Shown one piece after another: positions 1-5,489 of a stretch of DNA of 7,008 bases; position 1 is the stretch's first letter; every line of letters begins with the position of its first letter. Location: positions 1-7,008 of the forward strand of contig JAIRVA010000280.1 of NCBI GenBank assembly GCA_031254155.1, given 5' to 3'. The notes under the pieces were generated by a model. It saw only the letters and a list, made by a program, of their open reading frames with translations, searched no databases and was not told where the DNA came from. The stretch comes from Propionibacteriaceae bacterium. GTDB taxonomy: Bacteria; Actinomycetota; Actinomycetes; Propionibacteriales; Propionibacteriaceae. The position numbers and the translations under genes were made by a program.

Positions 1-1005
1 GTCACCGGGGTCGCCCTGCTCGTGGCGGGAGCGGGCGGCCTGCTGGCGCGCGGCTACAACCCGCCGGCCGACGGGCGGACGGTGACCGTGGCCGTCGTCC
101 AGGGCAACGTACCCGGCGCCGGCATCGACGCGCTCGGCCCGCGCTACACGGTGGAGAACAACCACCTCGCGGAGACGATCATTCTGGCCGCCCGGATCCG
201 GGCCGGTGAGGTCGCCCAGCCTGACTTCGTCGTCTGGCCGGAGAACTCGACCGCGACCGACCCGCTCACCGACCAGAAAACGGCGGGTCTTATCGCCACC
301 GCCCTGGACTTGGCCGGTGTCCCGGTCCTGGTCGGCGCCATCGTCGATGGTCCCGGCGCGGACGAGCGGCAGACCGTCGGCCTGTGGTGGACTGCCGACG
401 GCATCACAGCCCGGTACAACAAGCGTAACCTGGTCCCTTTCGGCGAGTGGGTACCACTGCGGAGCCTTCTGACCAAGCTCGTCCCCGACCTGCAGTACGT
501 CGGACGGCAGTCGGTGCCCGGGACCACGCCGGGGGTGCTGGGCGTCGAGGTGGCGGGGGAGCCCCTGCGACTCGGTGACCTGATCTGTTTCGAGGTGGCC
601 TACGACGACACGGTCGACGAGATGCTGCGGGGCGACGACTCGACCGGCGGGGGAGCGCAGGTGGTGGCCGTCCAGACCTCCAACGCCATGTTCACCGGGA
701 CCGACCAGATGGCCCAGCAGGACCGCATCACCCGGATTCGGGCGCTCGAGGCCCACCGCGAGATCCTCGTCGCGACCACGAACTCGCTGGCCGGCCTCAT
801 CGACGCCCGCGGCACCATCGTCTACGAGGCCAGTCTCCGGACCGCCGACGCCCAGGTCTTCACCGTCCCCGCCCGGACCACCCTCACCCCGGCCATCGCG
901 GGCCGCGGCTGGATCGATCTTGCGAGCGTCGTGTTGCCGCTTGTCGCCGGGGCTGGCGTCGGCGTGGTGACTCGACGCCGTGGGATAATGGACCAACCAC
1001 ATTAG
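1..1005 (+). CDS. lnt: Apolipoprotein N-acyltransferase, C-terminal part (5' end outside window)
   Basis: Lnt is a membrane enzyme that transfers a fatty acid from a phospholipid to the N-terminal cysteine of apolipoproteins, the last step of lipoprotein maturation. The reading frame is open from base 1, so the gene starts upstream and its N-terminal membrane domain is missing here; the GTG at 22 is internal and lies in a hydrophobic stretch. What remains is the nitrilase-like (CN hydrolase) domain, beginning at VAVVQGNVPG. The Glu-Lys-Cys triad is intact: Glu in WPENS (241-243), Lys in YNKRNLVPFGEW (421-423) and Cys in DLICFEVAY (586-588). A C-terminal hydrophobic segment (about 916-970) followed by RRR fits the last membrane helix of Lnt. 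The TAG stop lies 9 bases before ppm1, so the two are very likely one transcription unit. Family assignment is secure; only the truncation limits it. Confidence 0.95.
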   Translation, partial: VTGVALLVAGAGGLLARGYNPPADGRTVTVAVVQGNVPGAGIDALGPRYTVENNHLAETIILAARIRAGEVAQPDFVVWPENSTATDPLTDQKTAGLIATALDLAGVPVLVGAIVDGPGADERQTVGLWWTADGITARYNKRNLVPFGEWVPLRSLLTKLVPDLQYVGRQSVPGTTPGVLGVEVAGEPLRLGDLICFEVAYDDTVDEMLRGDDSTGGGAQVVAVQTSNAMFTGTDQMAQQDRITRIRALEAHREILVATTNSLAGLIDARGTIVYEASLRTADAQVFTVPARTTLTPAIAGRGWIDLASVVLPLVAGAGVGVVTRRRGIMDQPH

Positions 1006-1009
1006 GAGG
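1004..1009 (+). promoter_or_regulatory. Shine-Dalgarno site of ppm1 overlapping the lnt stop codon
   Basis: AGGAGG lies 5 bases before the ATG at 1015 and shares two bases with the lnt TAG stop (1003-1005). This fixes the ppm1 start. It also implies that ribosomes finishing lnt are released on top of the ppm1 initiation site, which favours translational coupling. Confidence 0.85.
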
Positions 1010-1014
1010 CATTC

Positions 1015-1776
1015 ATGCGCCCACCATTGGACAAGGTCCTCGTCGTCATCCCGACGTACAACGAGAAAGACAACATCAAGATCGCCTGCTCGCGCCTGCG
1101 GGCCGCGGTCGCCGGGGCGCACATCCTCATCGTGGACGACAACTCGCCCGATGGGACCGGCGACCTCGCCGACCAGCTGGCCGCGGACGACCCCCAGATC
1201 CACGCCATGCACCGGACGGCCAAGAACGGCCTGGGCGCCGCCTACCTGGCCGGCTTCCGCTGGGGGTTGAAACAGGGGTACGACGTGCTGGTCGAAATGG
1301 ACGCCGACGGCTCCCACCAGCCGGAACAACTGCCCGACCTGCTTGCGGCGCTGGCCACCGCCGACATGGTCAAGGGCTCACGCTACGTGCCGGGGGGCCG
1401 CGTCGTGAACTGGCCCAAGTCGCGCGAGCTGCTCAGCCGGGGCGGGAGCCTGTGGACCCGGCTGATGATCGGGATCCCCGTCCGCGATATCACGGGTGGT
1501 TTCAACGCCTTCCGCGCGGCGACACTGCGGGCCGTCATTGATGAGATCACCTCGGCGGGGTACAACTTCCAGGTCGACCTGACCTGGCACGTCATTTCGA
1601 AAGGCCTGACGGTCGCCGAGGTACCGATCACCTTTACCGAGCGTGAGCGCGGCCAGTCGAAGATGTCCGGCGGGATCGTGGTCGAGGCGCTGCTCAAAAC
1701 GACGCTGTGGGGGCTCCGGTACCGCCTCGGGCAACTGGGGTCCGCCCTCAGACGCCTCGTCTCACCGCGCGCGTAG
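1015..1776 (+). CDS. ppm1: Polyprenol monophosphomannose synthase (GT2 glycosyltransferase)
   Basis: Transfers mannose from GDP-mannose to a polyprenyl phosphate, giving the lipid-linked donor for lipomannan-type glycolipids and protein O-mannosylation in actinobacteria. The 253-residue product has the full GT-A fold signature of the DPM1 family: VVIPTYNE (10-17), VDDNSPDGTG (40-49), the DxD metal/nucleotide motif in DADGSHQP (96-103), GSRYVPGG (121-128), DITGGFNAFR (158-167) and the acceptor-side RGQSKMS (212-218). No membrane helices are visible, so it is a peripheral enzyme like the catalytic half of mycobacterial Ppm1. In M. tuberculosis the Lnt-like and synthase domains are fused; here they are adjacent separate genes, as in some other actinobacteria. 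The start is set by a perfect AGGAGG. Its 3' end overlaps that of the convergent rbpA by 15 bp. Confidence 0.95.
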   Translation: MRPPLDKVLVVIPTYNEKDNIKIACSRLRAAVAGAHILIVDDNSPDGTGDLADQLAADDPQIHAMHRTAKNGLGAAYLAGFRWGLKQGYDVLVEMDADGSHQPEQLPDLLAALATADMVKGSRYVPGGRVVNWPKSRELLSRGGSLWTRLMIGIPVRDITGGFNAFRAATLRAVIDEITSAGYNFQVDLTWHVISKGLTVAEVPITFTERERGQSKMSGGIVVEALLKTTLWGLRYRLGQLGSALRRLVSPRA

Positions 1777-2085
1777 ATCCTTCACGCTGTCGGCGAGCAT
1801 GCTCGCCAAGTCCTCCTGGCTCCGGCGTTCGAGCACCATGTCCCAGTGGGTCTTGCCCGTCGGCTGCGACGAGTTCTCGAAGGGACCGGAGTCGGTCTGG
1901 CCCAGTCGCCCGCAGTGCGGGCAGTCCCACGCCGTGGGCAGGTCGATGCCGGCGGCAAAGATCCGGGCAAACTCGTGGCCGTTGGGACACGCGAACGTGA
2001 CATTGGTCCGGCTGGGGTCGGGGTCTAGTGGCGCGAGGTACAATATCGTCTCTCTGTCAGTGTTGAGGAACCACTGATCTACCAT
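1762..2085 (-). CDS. rbpA: RNA polymerase-binding protein RbpA
   Basis: RbpA is an actinobacteria-specific factor that binds RNA polymerase and the principal sigma factor and stabilises the open promoter complex. With the ATG at 2085 the product has 107 residues, close to the usual 110-125. The core domain keeps the zinc-type ligand set C33, H37, C55 and C58, one residue off the Streptomyces coelicolor spacing as I recall it. The C-terminal sigma-interaction segment is unmistakable: THWDMVLERRSQEDL (79-93). Oddities are a divergent N-terminus (only a TDR...LAP trace of the usual ETDR..LAP pattern) and a linker before THWDM (SSQPTGK) with a single basic residue, where relatives carry several. 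The frame stays open upstream to a GTG at 2181. I prefer 2085 because the extension runs through a long hairpin and matches nothing in RbpA, but the start is not certain. The lnt/ppm1-rbpA neighbourhood resembles Rv2051c-Rv2050 of M. tuberculosis. Confidence 0.9.
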   Translation of the reverse strand: MVDQWFLNTDRETILYLAPLDPDPSRTNVTFACPNGHEFARIFAAGIDLPTAWDCPHCGRLGQTDSGPFENSSQPTGKTHWDMVLERRSQEDLASMLADSVKDLRAR

Positions 2086-2176
2086 GTGCCGCCATCCGAA
2101 CGCCCGGACGGGCGATCTGCTCGTCCTCCATGTTGCGATGGACGTCCAGTCCATGTACAACATGGAGGACGACCAT
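2057..2176 (-). CDS. Possible 39-codon upstream ORF overlapping the rbpA start
   Basis: An ATG at 2176 with GGAG four bases upstream (minus-strand ...GGCGGAGTGAGATG) opens a 39-codon frame that runs through the large hairpin and ends at TGA 2059-2057, 29 bases past the preferred rbpA ATG at 2085 in another frame. The product begins MVVLHVVHGLDV and matches no family I recognise. A leader peptide coupling its translation to rbpA is possible. Equally, it may be chance in a structured leader, since its codon use is only partly G/C-biased. Recorded as a candidate only. Confidence 0.2.
   Translation of the reverse strand: MVVLHVVHGLDVHRNMEDEQIARPGVRMAAHGRSVVPQH
2101..2114 (-). repeat. Small GC hairpin just upstream of the rbpA start
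   Basis: The plus strand reads CGCCCGGACGGGCG, a stem CGCCC/GGGCG with a GGAC loop (GUCC in the rbpA mRNA). It ends 15 bases before the rbpA ATG, directly upstream of the weak GGATGGCGG ribosome-binding region, so it could affect ribosome access. No run of T follows on either strand, so it is not an intrinsic terminator. Confidence 0.5.
2121..2172 (-). repeat. Perfect 15-bp inverted repeat (long hairpin) in the rbpA leader
   Basis: The left arm at 2121-2135 (TCGTCCTCCATGTTG) is the exact reverse complement of the right arm at 2158-2172. Inside the 22-base loop a second stem is possible: ATGGAC at 2138-2143 pairs with GTCCAT at 2149-2154, leaving a five-base loop. Transcribed as part of the rbpA leader this would be a very stable stem. 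In the RNA one arm holds GGAGG and the other its complement CCUCC, so a Shine-Dalgarno-like sequence is buried in the stem. No T-tract follows, which argues against a terminator. A regulatory RNA hairpin, or a DNA-binding site for a dimeric protein, are both possible. Confidence 0.7.
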
Positions 2177-2184
2177 CTCACTCC

Positions 2185-2198
2185 GCCGGACGCCCGGC
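2185..2198 (-). repeat. Small GC hairpin in the early rbpA leader
   Basis: The plus strand GCCGG-ACGC-CCGGC forms a 5-bp stem with a four-base loop. It lies between the predicted transcription start and the 15-bp inverted repeat, just before the GGAG of the candidate upstream ORF. Its sequence resembles the hairpin at 2101-2114 (both contain CGCCCGG). No T-tract is present. Confidence 0.4.
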
Positions 2199-2245
2199 TG
2201 ACAACACAGCGTAAATCAGCACTTCCTTAGGCGTATACCTATGAC

Positions 2246-2271
2246 AACGCTCTTCGCAAGATATCTATTCC
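2246..2271 (-). promoter_or_regulatory. SigR/SigH-type promoter of rbpA
   Basis: On the minus strand, GGAAT (2271-2267), preceded by a further G, is followed after exactly 18 bases by GTT (2248-2246) and then G. This is a full match to the GGGAAT-N18-GTTG consensus of the thiol-oxidative-stress sigma factors SigR (Streptomyces) and SigH (Mycobacterium). rbpA is an established SigR target in S. coelicolor, which independently supports the call. Transcription should begin near 2240-2237, giving a leader of about 150 bases before the ATG at 2085. A weaker overlapping housekeeping-like pair (TTGCGA, 16 bases, TATACG, minus 2259-2232) could give basal expression. The promoter lies 14 bases beyond the transporter stop codon. 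Confidence 0.75.
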
Positions 2272-2284
2272 CGGGGTGTGCACA

Positions 2285-3721
2285 TCACCGGTCTGGGCGG
2301 GTGCCCTCCGGCGGCGCGGCGGACCGCGTCCGCTCCCGGACGGGCAGTAGGACGACAAACCCGGCCGCGAGCACGATTGCGATGGCGATCACACCCCAGT
2401 GCTGGGTGGCGTTCGAACCGGTCACGGCCGCGCCCAGGGTGACGAACAGGCCGAACAGGGCGGGGGAGATGAAGGACACGGCCCGGCCCGTTGTGGTGTA
2501 GAGCCCGAAGATCTCGCCCGTGCGGCCCTCGGGGATGATCCGGGCCAGGAAACTCCGCGACGCCGCCTGGGCCGGGCCACAGAGGCTGGAGAGCAGCAGG
2601 CCGAAGACCCAGAAGATCGTCTTGCCCTGGCGCTCCAGGGCCGGGTCGTACGCCGGATTCGTACAGATGTCGTTCACCGGCAGGCAGCCGGAGTATGCGG
2701 GCTGGTGCAGGAAGTAGACGGCCAGCGCTCCGGCACTCAGGACGCCGAGGCAGATGAGAATGACCTTCTTGGGCCCGATCTTGTCGTCGAGCAGGCCGAA
2801 GAGCATCGTCACAACGCCGGCGATGAGGTTGGCGGCGGCGCCGAAGTAGATGATTTCGGTGGTCGTGAAGGCGAAAGACTGCGCCGCCAGGACCGCGCCG
2901 AACGTGAACACCGCCGCCAGGCCGTCGCGGAACAGGGCCGAGGCGAGCAGGAAGTACGCGACGTGGCGGTCGGTGCGCCAGAGGCTCACGATGCTGCGGA
3001 TGAGCGCCTTGTAGGAACCGATGACCCCCACGCGGGTCGTCACCGGCGGAACCGGCTTGTCGCGCAGCGTCGCGAAGGCGGGGATCGTGAACACCAGGGT
3101 CCAGACCCCGCAGAGGATCATGGCGACCCGGATCTTCGAGGGGGTGTCGGTGAGACCGAACAGCCCGACCTCGGGCTGGATGAAGAGGACGAGGATGAGC
3201 AGCAGGATGAGGATGCCGCCGAGATAGCCCATGCCCCAGCCGAAGCCCGACACCTTGCCGACGTTCCGTTCCGTCGCCACCTGGTCGATGGTCGCGTTGT
3301 AGAACGAGCTCGCGATCTCGTTGACGATGGAACCACCGGCCAGCAGCACGAGGCCCCAGATGAGGTACGAGGGGCGCGGTGCGACGAAGTACAGTGCCAT
3401 GGAGATCGCCCCGAGGAACCAGGTGAGCCACCGCATGTTGCGGACGATGTGGCCCGACCGGTCGGCTGTCTGGCCGAGGACGGGGGCGAGCAGGGCAATC
3501 ACCACCCCGGCGACCGTGGTCGACACCGCGAGGGCCTGCGTGGGCCCGTTCGGGTTGGTGGGGTTGAAGTACGACCCGGTGGTGAGGTACACCGAGAAGA
3601 CGAAGGTGATGATGACCGTGTTGAACGGCTGCGTACCCCAGTCCCACAGCGCCCACCCGAGCACCCGGGACTTCCGGCTCGTCGTGTTCTTGGACAGCGC
3701 CAGTCCGGCCGGTTCGCTCAT
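2285..3721 (-). CDS. MFS transporter, Atg22/UMF1-like family
   Basis: A 478-residue integral membrane protein with about 12 hydrophobic segments. Signatures of the UMF1 (Atg22-like) branch of the major facilitator superfamily are WALWDWGTQPFNT (23-35) in the first helix and, in the second half, CGPAQAASRSFLARIIP (381-397) followed by GEIFGLY (402-408) and RAVSFISPALFG (413-424). The MFS-type loop GQTADRSG (83-90) sits between helices 2 and 3. The substrate is not deducible. Yeast Atg22 exports amino acids from the vacuole, but the phosphodiesterase gene directly upstream makes a glycerophospho-compound, glycerol phosphate or a released head-group alcohol plausible (inference). Two cysteines (346, 353) in the hydrophilic stretch between late helices could form a disulfide. 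The ATG overlaps the upstream stop (ATGA) and has GGGAG five bases upstream, so the genes are translationally coupled. Confidence 0.85.
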   Translation of the reverse strand: MSEPAGLALSKNTTSRKSRVLGWALWDWGTQPFNTVIITFVFSVYLTTGSYFNPTNPNGPTQALAVSTTVAGVVIALLAPVLGQTADRSGHIVRNMRWLTWFLGAISMALYFVAPRPSYLIWGLVLLAGGSIVNEIASSFYNATIDQVATERNVGKVSGFGWGMGYLGGILILLLILVLFIQPEVGLFGLTDTPSKIRVAMILCGVWTLVFTIPAFATLRDKPVPPVTTRVGVIGSYKALIRSIVSLWRTDRHVAYFLLASALFRDGLAAVFTFGAVLAAQSFAFTTTEIIYFGAAANLIAGVVTMLFGLLDDKIGPKKVILICLGVLSAGALAVYFLHQPAYSGCLPVNDICTNPAYDPALERQGKTIFWVFGLLLSSLCGPAQAASRSFLARIIPEGRTGEIFGLYTTTGRAVSFISPALFGLFVTLGAAVTGSNATQHWGVIAIAIVLAAGFVVLLPVRERTRSAAPPEGTRPDR

Positions 3722-4533
3722 GCCTGCTCCCAGAGGTCGTGCCGGACCAAGACCTCTTTCAGCAGGTCTGGCCGGTCGGTGATGATGCCATCGACGCCGA
3801 GATCGATGAGACGCTCCATTTCGGCCGCCTCGTCGACGGTCCAGACGTGGATGGCCTTGCCCAGCCGGTGGACCCGGTCGACCGTGGCCCGCGTGACCAC
3901 GGTCAGCGACACCCGGCCCACCGGCTCGGCCACCGGGACCTGCATCGCGGCGCCCGGGGACGCGACGACCGCCCCGGCCGGGACGAGGGCGGTCCAGGCG
4001 GCCCCCGCCGGGGCCATGGCCGTGGCCACTGAACCGGCCGTCAGCGTCCGGAAACGCGAGAGGCGCCGCTGCGAGAAGGAGGCCACCAGGACGCGGTCCT
4101 GGAGCCGGTGCCGGGCGATGGCCGCGACCAGGGGTTCCACGGCGTCGTTGGTCTTGAGGTCGACGTTGAACCGGGTCAGGGGCAACGCGTCGACGATGTC
4201 CTCGAACAGCGGGATGGGTTCCGTACCCCCGACGCGGGCGGCGGCCAGTTCGGCTGCGGTGTAGTCGGACACGGCGCCCGCGAGGCCCGTCAGCCGGGCC
4301 AGCGTGTCGTCGTGGAAGCAGACCAGACGACCGTCACGGGTGGCGCGGACATCGGTCTCCAGGTAGCGGTACCCCAGTGCCACGGCCCCGAAGAAGGCGT
4401 GGGCCGTGTTCTCCTTGCCCAGGTTCGGCTCCCAGAGAGCACCCCCGCGGTGCGCCATCGCCGCGAAGCGCGTGGCCAGGTACGGGAAACCGGCAGCGAC
4501 AACCGTCTTCGGCAGCGGTGAGGAGTGGCCCAT
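3718..4533 (-). CDS. Glycerophosphodiester phosphodiesterase (GDPD family)
   Basis: Hydrolyses glycerophosphodiesters, the products of phospholipid deacylation, to glycerol 3-phosphate and an alcohol. With the ATG at 4533 the product has 271 residues, normal for a bacterial UgpQ-type enzyme. Visible motifs are AHRGG (27-31, catalytic His28), ENT (41-43), ETDVRATRDG (59-68, metal ligands E59 and D61), FHDDTLARLTG (73-83, catalytic His74), FNVDLK (122-127, with Asp where many relatives have Glu as metal ligand) and the C-terminal WTVDE...GVDGIITDRPDLL. No signal peptide is seen, so it is probably cytoplasmic. The frame extends upstream to 4638, but that extension would overlap the start of pdxY and has no family resemblance; AAGGAT about 6 bases before 4533 supports the shorter form. 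It is the first gene of an operon with the MFS transporter. No convincing promoter was found in the 95 bp upstream. Confidence 0.93.
   Translation of the reverse strand: MGHSSPLPKTVVAAGFPYLATRFAAMAHRGGALWEPNLGKENTAHAFFGAVALGYRYLETDVRATRDGRLVCFHDDTLARLTGLAGAVSDYTAAELAAARVGGTEPIPLFEDIVDALPLTRFNVDLKTNDAVEPLVAAIARHRLQDRVLVASFSQRRLSRFRTLTAGSVATAMAPAGAAWTALVPAGAVVASPGAAMQVPVAEPVGRVSLTVVTRATVDRVHRLGKAIHVWTVDEAAEMERLIDLGVDGIITDRPDLLKEVLVRHDLWEQA
3727..3731 (-). promoter_or_regulatory. Shine-Dalgarno site of the MFS gene inside the phosphodiesterase gene
   Basis: GGGAG on the minus strand, five bases before the ATG at 3721, lies within the last codons of the upstream gene. Together with the ATGA overlap (3721-3718) it fixes the transporter start and indicates termination-reinitiation coupling. 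Confidence 0.7.
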
Positions 4534-4628
4534 GGGTTCATCCTTGCAGCATCGGGCGGAGCGGTCAAAGGCCGACCACGTCGTGGCCGGGCTGGCGTCG
4601 AAGGCCGTCAATGCGGGAAAATCGGTGT
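4534..4628. other. Divergent intergenic region between the phosphodiesterase and pdxY
   Basis: This 95-bp stretch must contain the starts of both divergent units. A dyad CCAC-GTC-GTGG is centred near 4579 and is a possible operator, but it is short. I see no convincing -10/-35 pair in either direction. On the plus strand the sequence GGGAAAAT just before the pdxY ATG could be a -10-like element of a nearly leaderless transcript, or a weak ribosome site. Confidence 0.35.
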
Positions 4629-5483
4629 ATGACCACAATATTGTCGATTCAGTCCTCCGTTGCGTACGGCCACGTCGGTAACTCGGCCGCCGCGTTCACC
4701 CTCATGCGCATGGGCGTCGAGACGTACCCCGTCCTCACCGTCCACTACTCCAACACCACCGGCTATGGTTCGTGGCGGGGCCCGGTCCTCAGTGCCACCG
4801 ATGTCATGGACGTCGTCCGCGGGGTGGACGAGCGGGGCGCGCTCACGGGCGTCGACGCGCTCCTCACCGGCTTCCAGGGCTCAGAGGCCATGGGGAACAC
4901 GATCCTTGACGCGGTCGACCTCGTCAAGACGCGCAACCCCAAGGCCGTGTACTGTTGTGACCCCGTCATGGGGGACGTGGGCCGCGGGATGTACGTCGCA
5001 CCCGGCATCCCGGAATTCCTCCGCGACAAGGTGGTACCGCGGGCGGACATCGTCATCCCCAACCAGTTCGAGCTGGACTTCCTCGTCGGGCAGACGACCC
5101 GGACCGTGGCCGACCTCCTGGCCGGCATCGACACGCTGATCGCGCGAGGCCCCACAACTGTCCTTGTGACGTCGGCGATGACCGAGGAGGGCGGGGACGA
5201 CACGGTCTCCATGGTCGCGGCGACGGCCGGCGAGAGCTGGCTGGTGTCCACCCCGCGGATCGACCAGGTTTTCACGGGTTCGGGCGATGTGACGTCCGCC
5301 GTCTTCCTGGCCTACCTGCTCCAGACCGGGCGTCTGGACGTGGCCCTCGCACAGACCGCCGGCATCGTTTACTCGGTGCTCGACGCGACCGCCCGCGCCG
5401 GCCAGCGCGAACTCGCCCTCGTGGCGGCCCAGGACCAGATCGTGAGCCCGAGCCACGCCTTCGAGGCGCGCCGCCTGCGCTGA
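4629..5483 (+). CDS. pdxY: Pyridoxal kinase PdxY
   Basis: Phosphorylates pyridoxal with ATP in the vitamin B6 salvage pathway, yielding pyridoxal 5'-phosphate; cytoplasmic, ribokinase-like fold. The 284-residue length equals that of the family (E. coli PdxY about 286). Motifs are ILSIQSSVAYGHVGNSAA (4-21, substrate-binding N-terminus), SNTTGYGSWRG (41-51), CCDPVMGD (109-116), IPNQFELDFLVG (143-154), the anion-hole and catalytic-base segment GSGDVTSAVFL (217-227, base D220) and the PdxY-typical C-terminus ELALVAAQDQIVSPSHAFEA (261-280), which closely parallels ELQVVAAQDRI in E. coli. The ATG at 4629 begins the conserved N-terminus exactly; the frame is open further upstream but unrelated to kinases there. 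Its ribosome site (GGGAAAA) is weak. No vitamin B6 synthesis genes or PdxR-type regulator are adjacent. It ends 6 bp before the convergent murA-like gene. Confidence 0.95.
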   Translation: MTTILSIQSSVAYGHVGNSAAAFTLMRMGVETYPVLTVHYSNTTGYGSWRGPVLSATDVMDVVRGVDERGALTGVDALLTGFQGSEAMGNTILDAVDLVKTRNPKAVYCCDPVMGDVGRGMYVAPGIPEFLRDKVVPRADIVIPNQFELDFLVGQTTRTVADLLAGIDTLIARGPTTVLVTSAMTEEGGDDTVSMVAATAGESWLVSTPRIDQVFTGSGDVTSAVFLAYLLQTGRLDVALAQTAGIVYSVLDATARAGQRELALVAAQDQIVSPSHAFEARRLR

Positions 5484-5489
5484 GCGGGA

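Noticed and set aside
2086..2181. 32-codon N-terminal extension of RbpA from a GTG at 2181
   Set aside because: It runs through both arms of the 15-bp inverted repeat, gives a W/S/R-rich sequence unlike RbpA, and makes the protein longer than the family. Not fully excluded, since the region just before 2085 contains a weak RAF.GWR resemblance to the usual RALRGTR.
2228..2241. Imperfect dyad TAGG...CCTA around the predicted rbpA transcription start
   Set aside because: Only four base pairs in each arm with mismatches inside; too weak to call an operator.
2271..2290. Palindrome TGTGCACA with flanking GGTG/CACC near the transporter stop, considered as a terminator
   Set aside because: Short imperfect stem without a T-tract, partly overlapping the SigR promoter element.
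2265..3656. 463-codon frame on the - strand offset from the transporter frame
   Set aside because: Rich in H, R, P and G with no membrane segments. The overlapping frame gives a clear 12-helix transporter.
2399..4264. 621-codon open frame on the + strand opposite the transporter and phosphodiesterase genes
   Set aside because: The product is a low-complexity mix rich in D, E, R, G and Q with no recognisable domain, and it crosses two well-supported genes on the other strand. Long antisense frames are expected in high-GC DNA.
4377..4628. Upstream extension of pdxY on the + strand
   Set aside because: These 84 codons lie opposite the phosphodiesterase N-terminus and show no kinase sequence. 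The PdxY family N-terminus begins exactly at the ATG at 4629.
4534..4638. 35-codon N-terminal extension of the phosphodiesterase
   Set aside because: It would overlap the pdxY start, has no signal-peptide character and no family match; the ATG at 4533 has a better ribosome site and gives the normal length.
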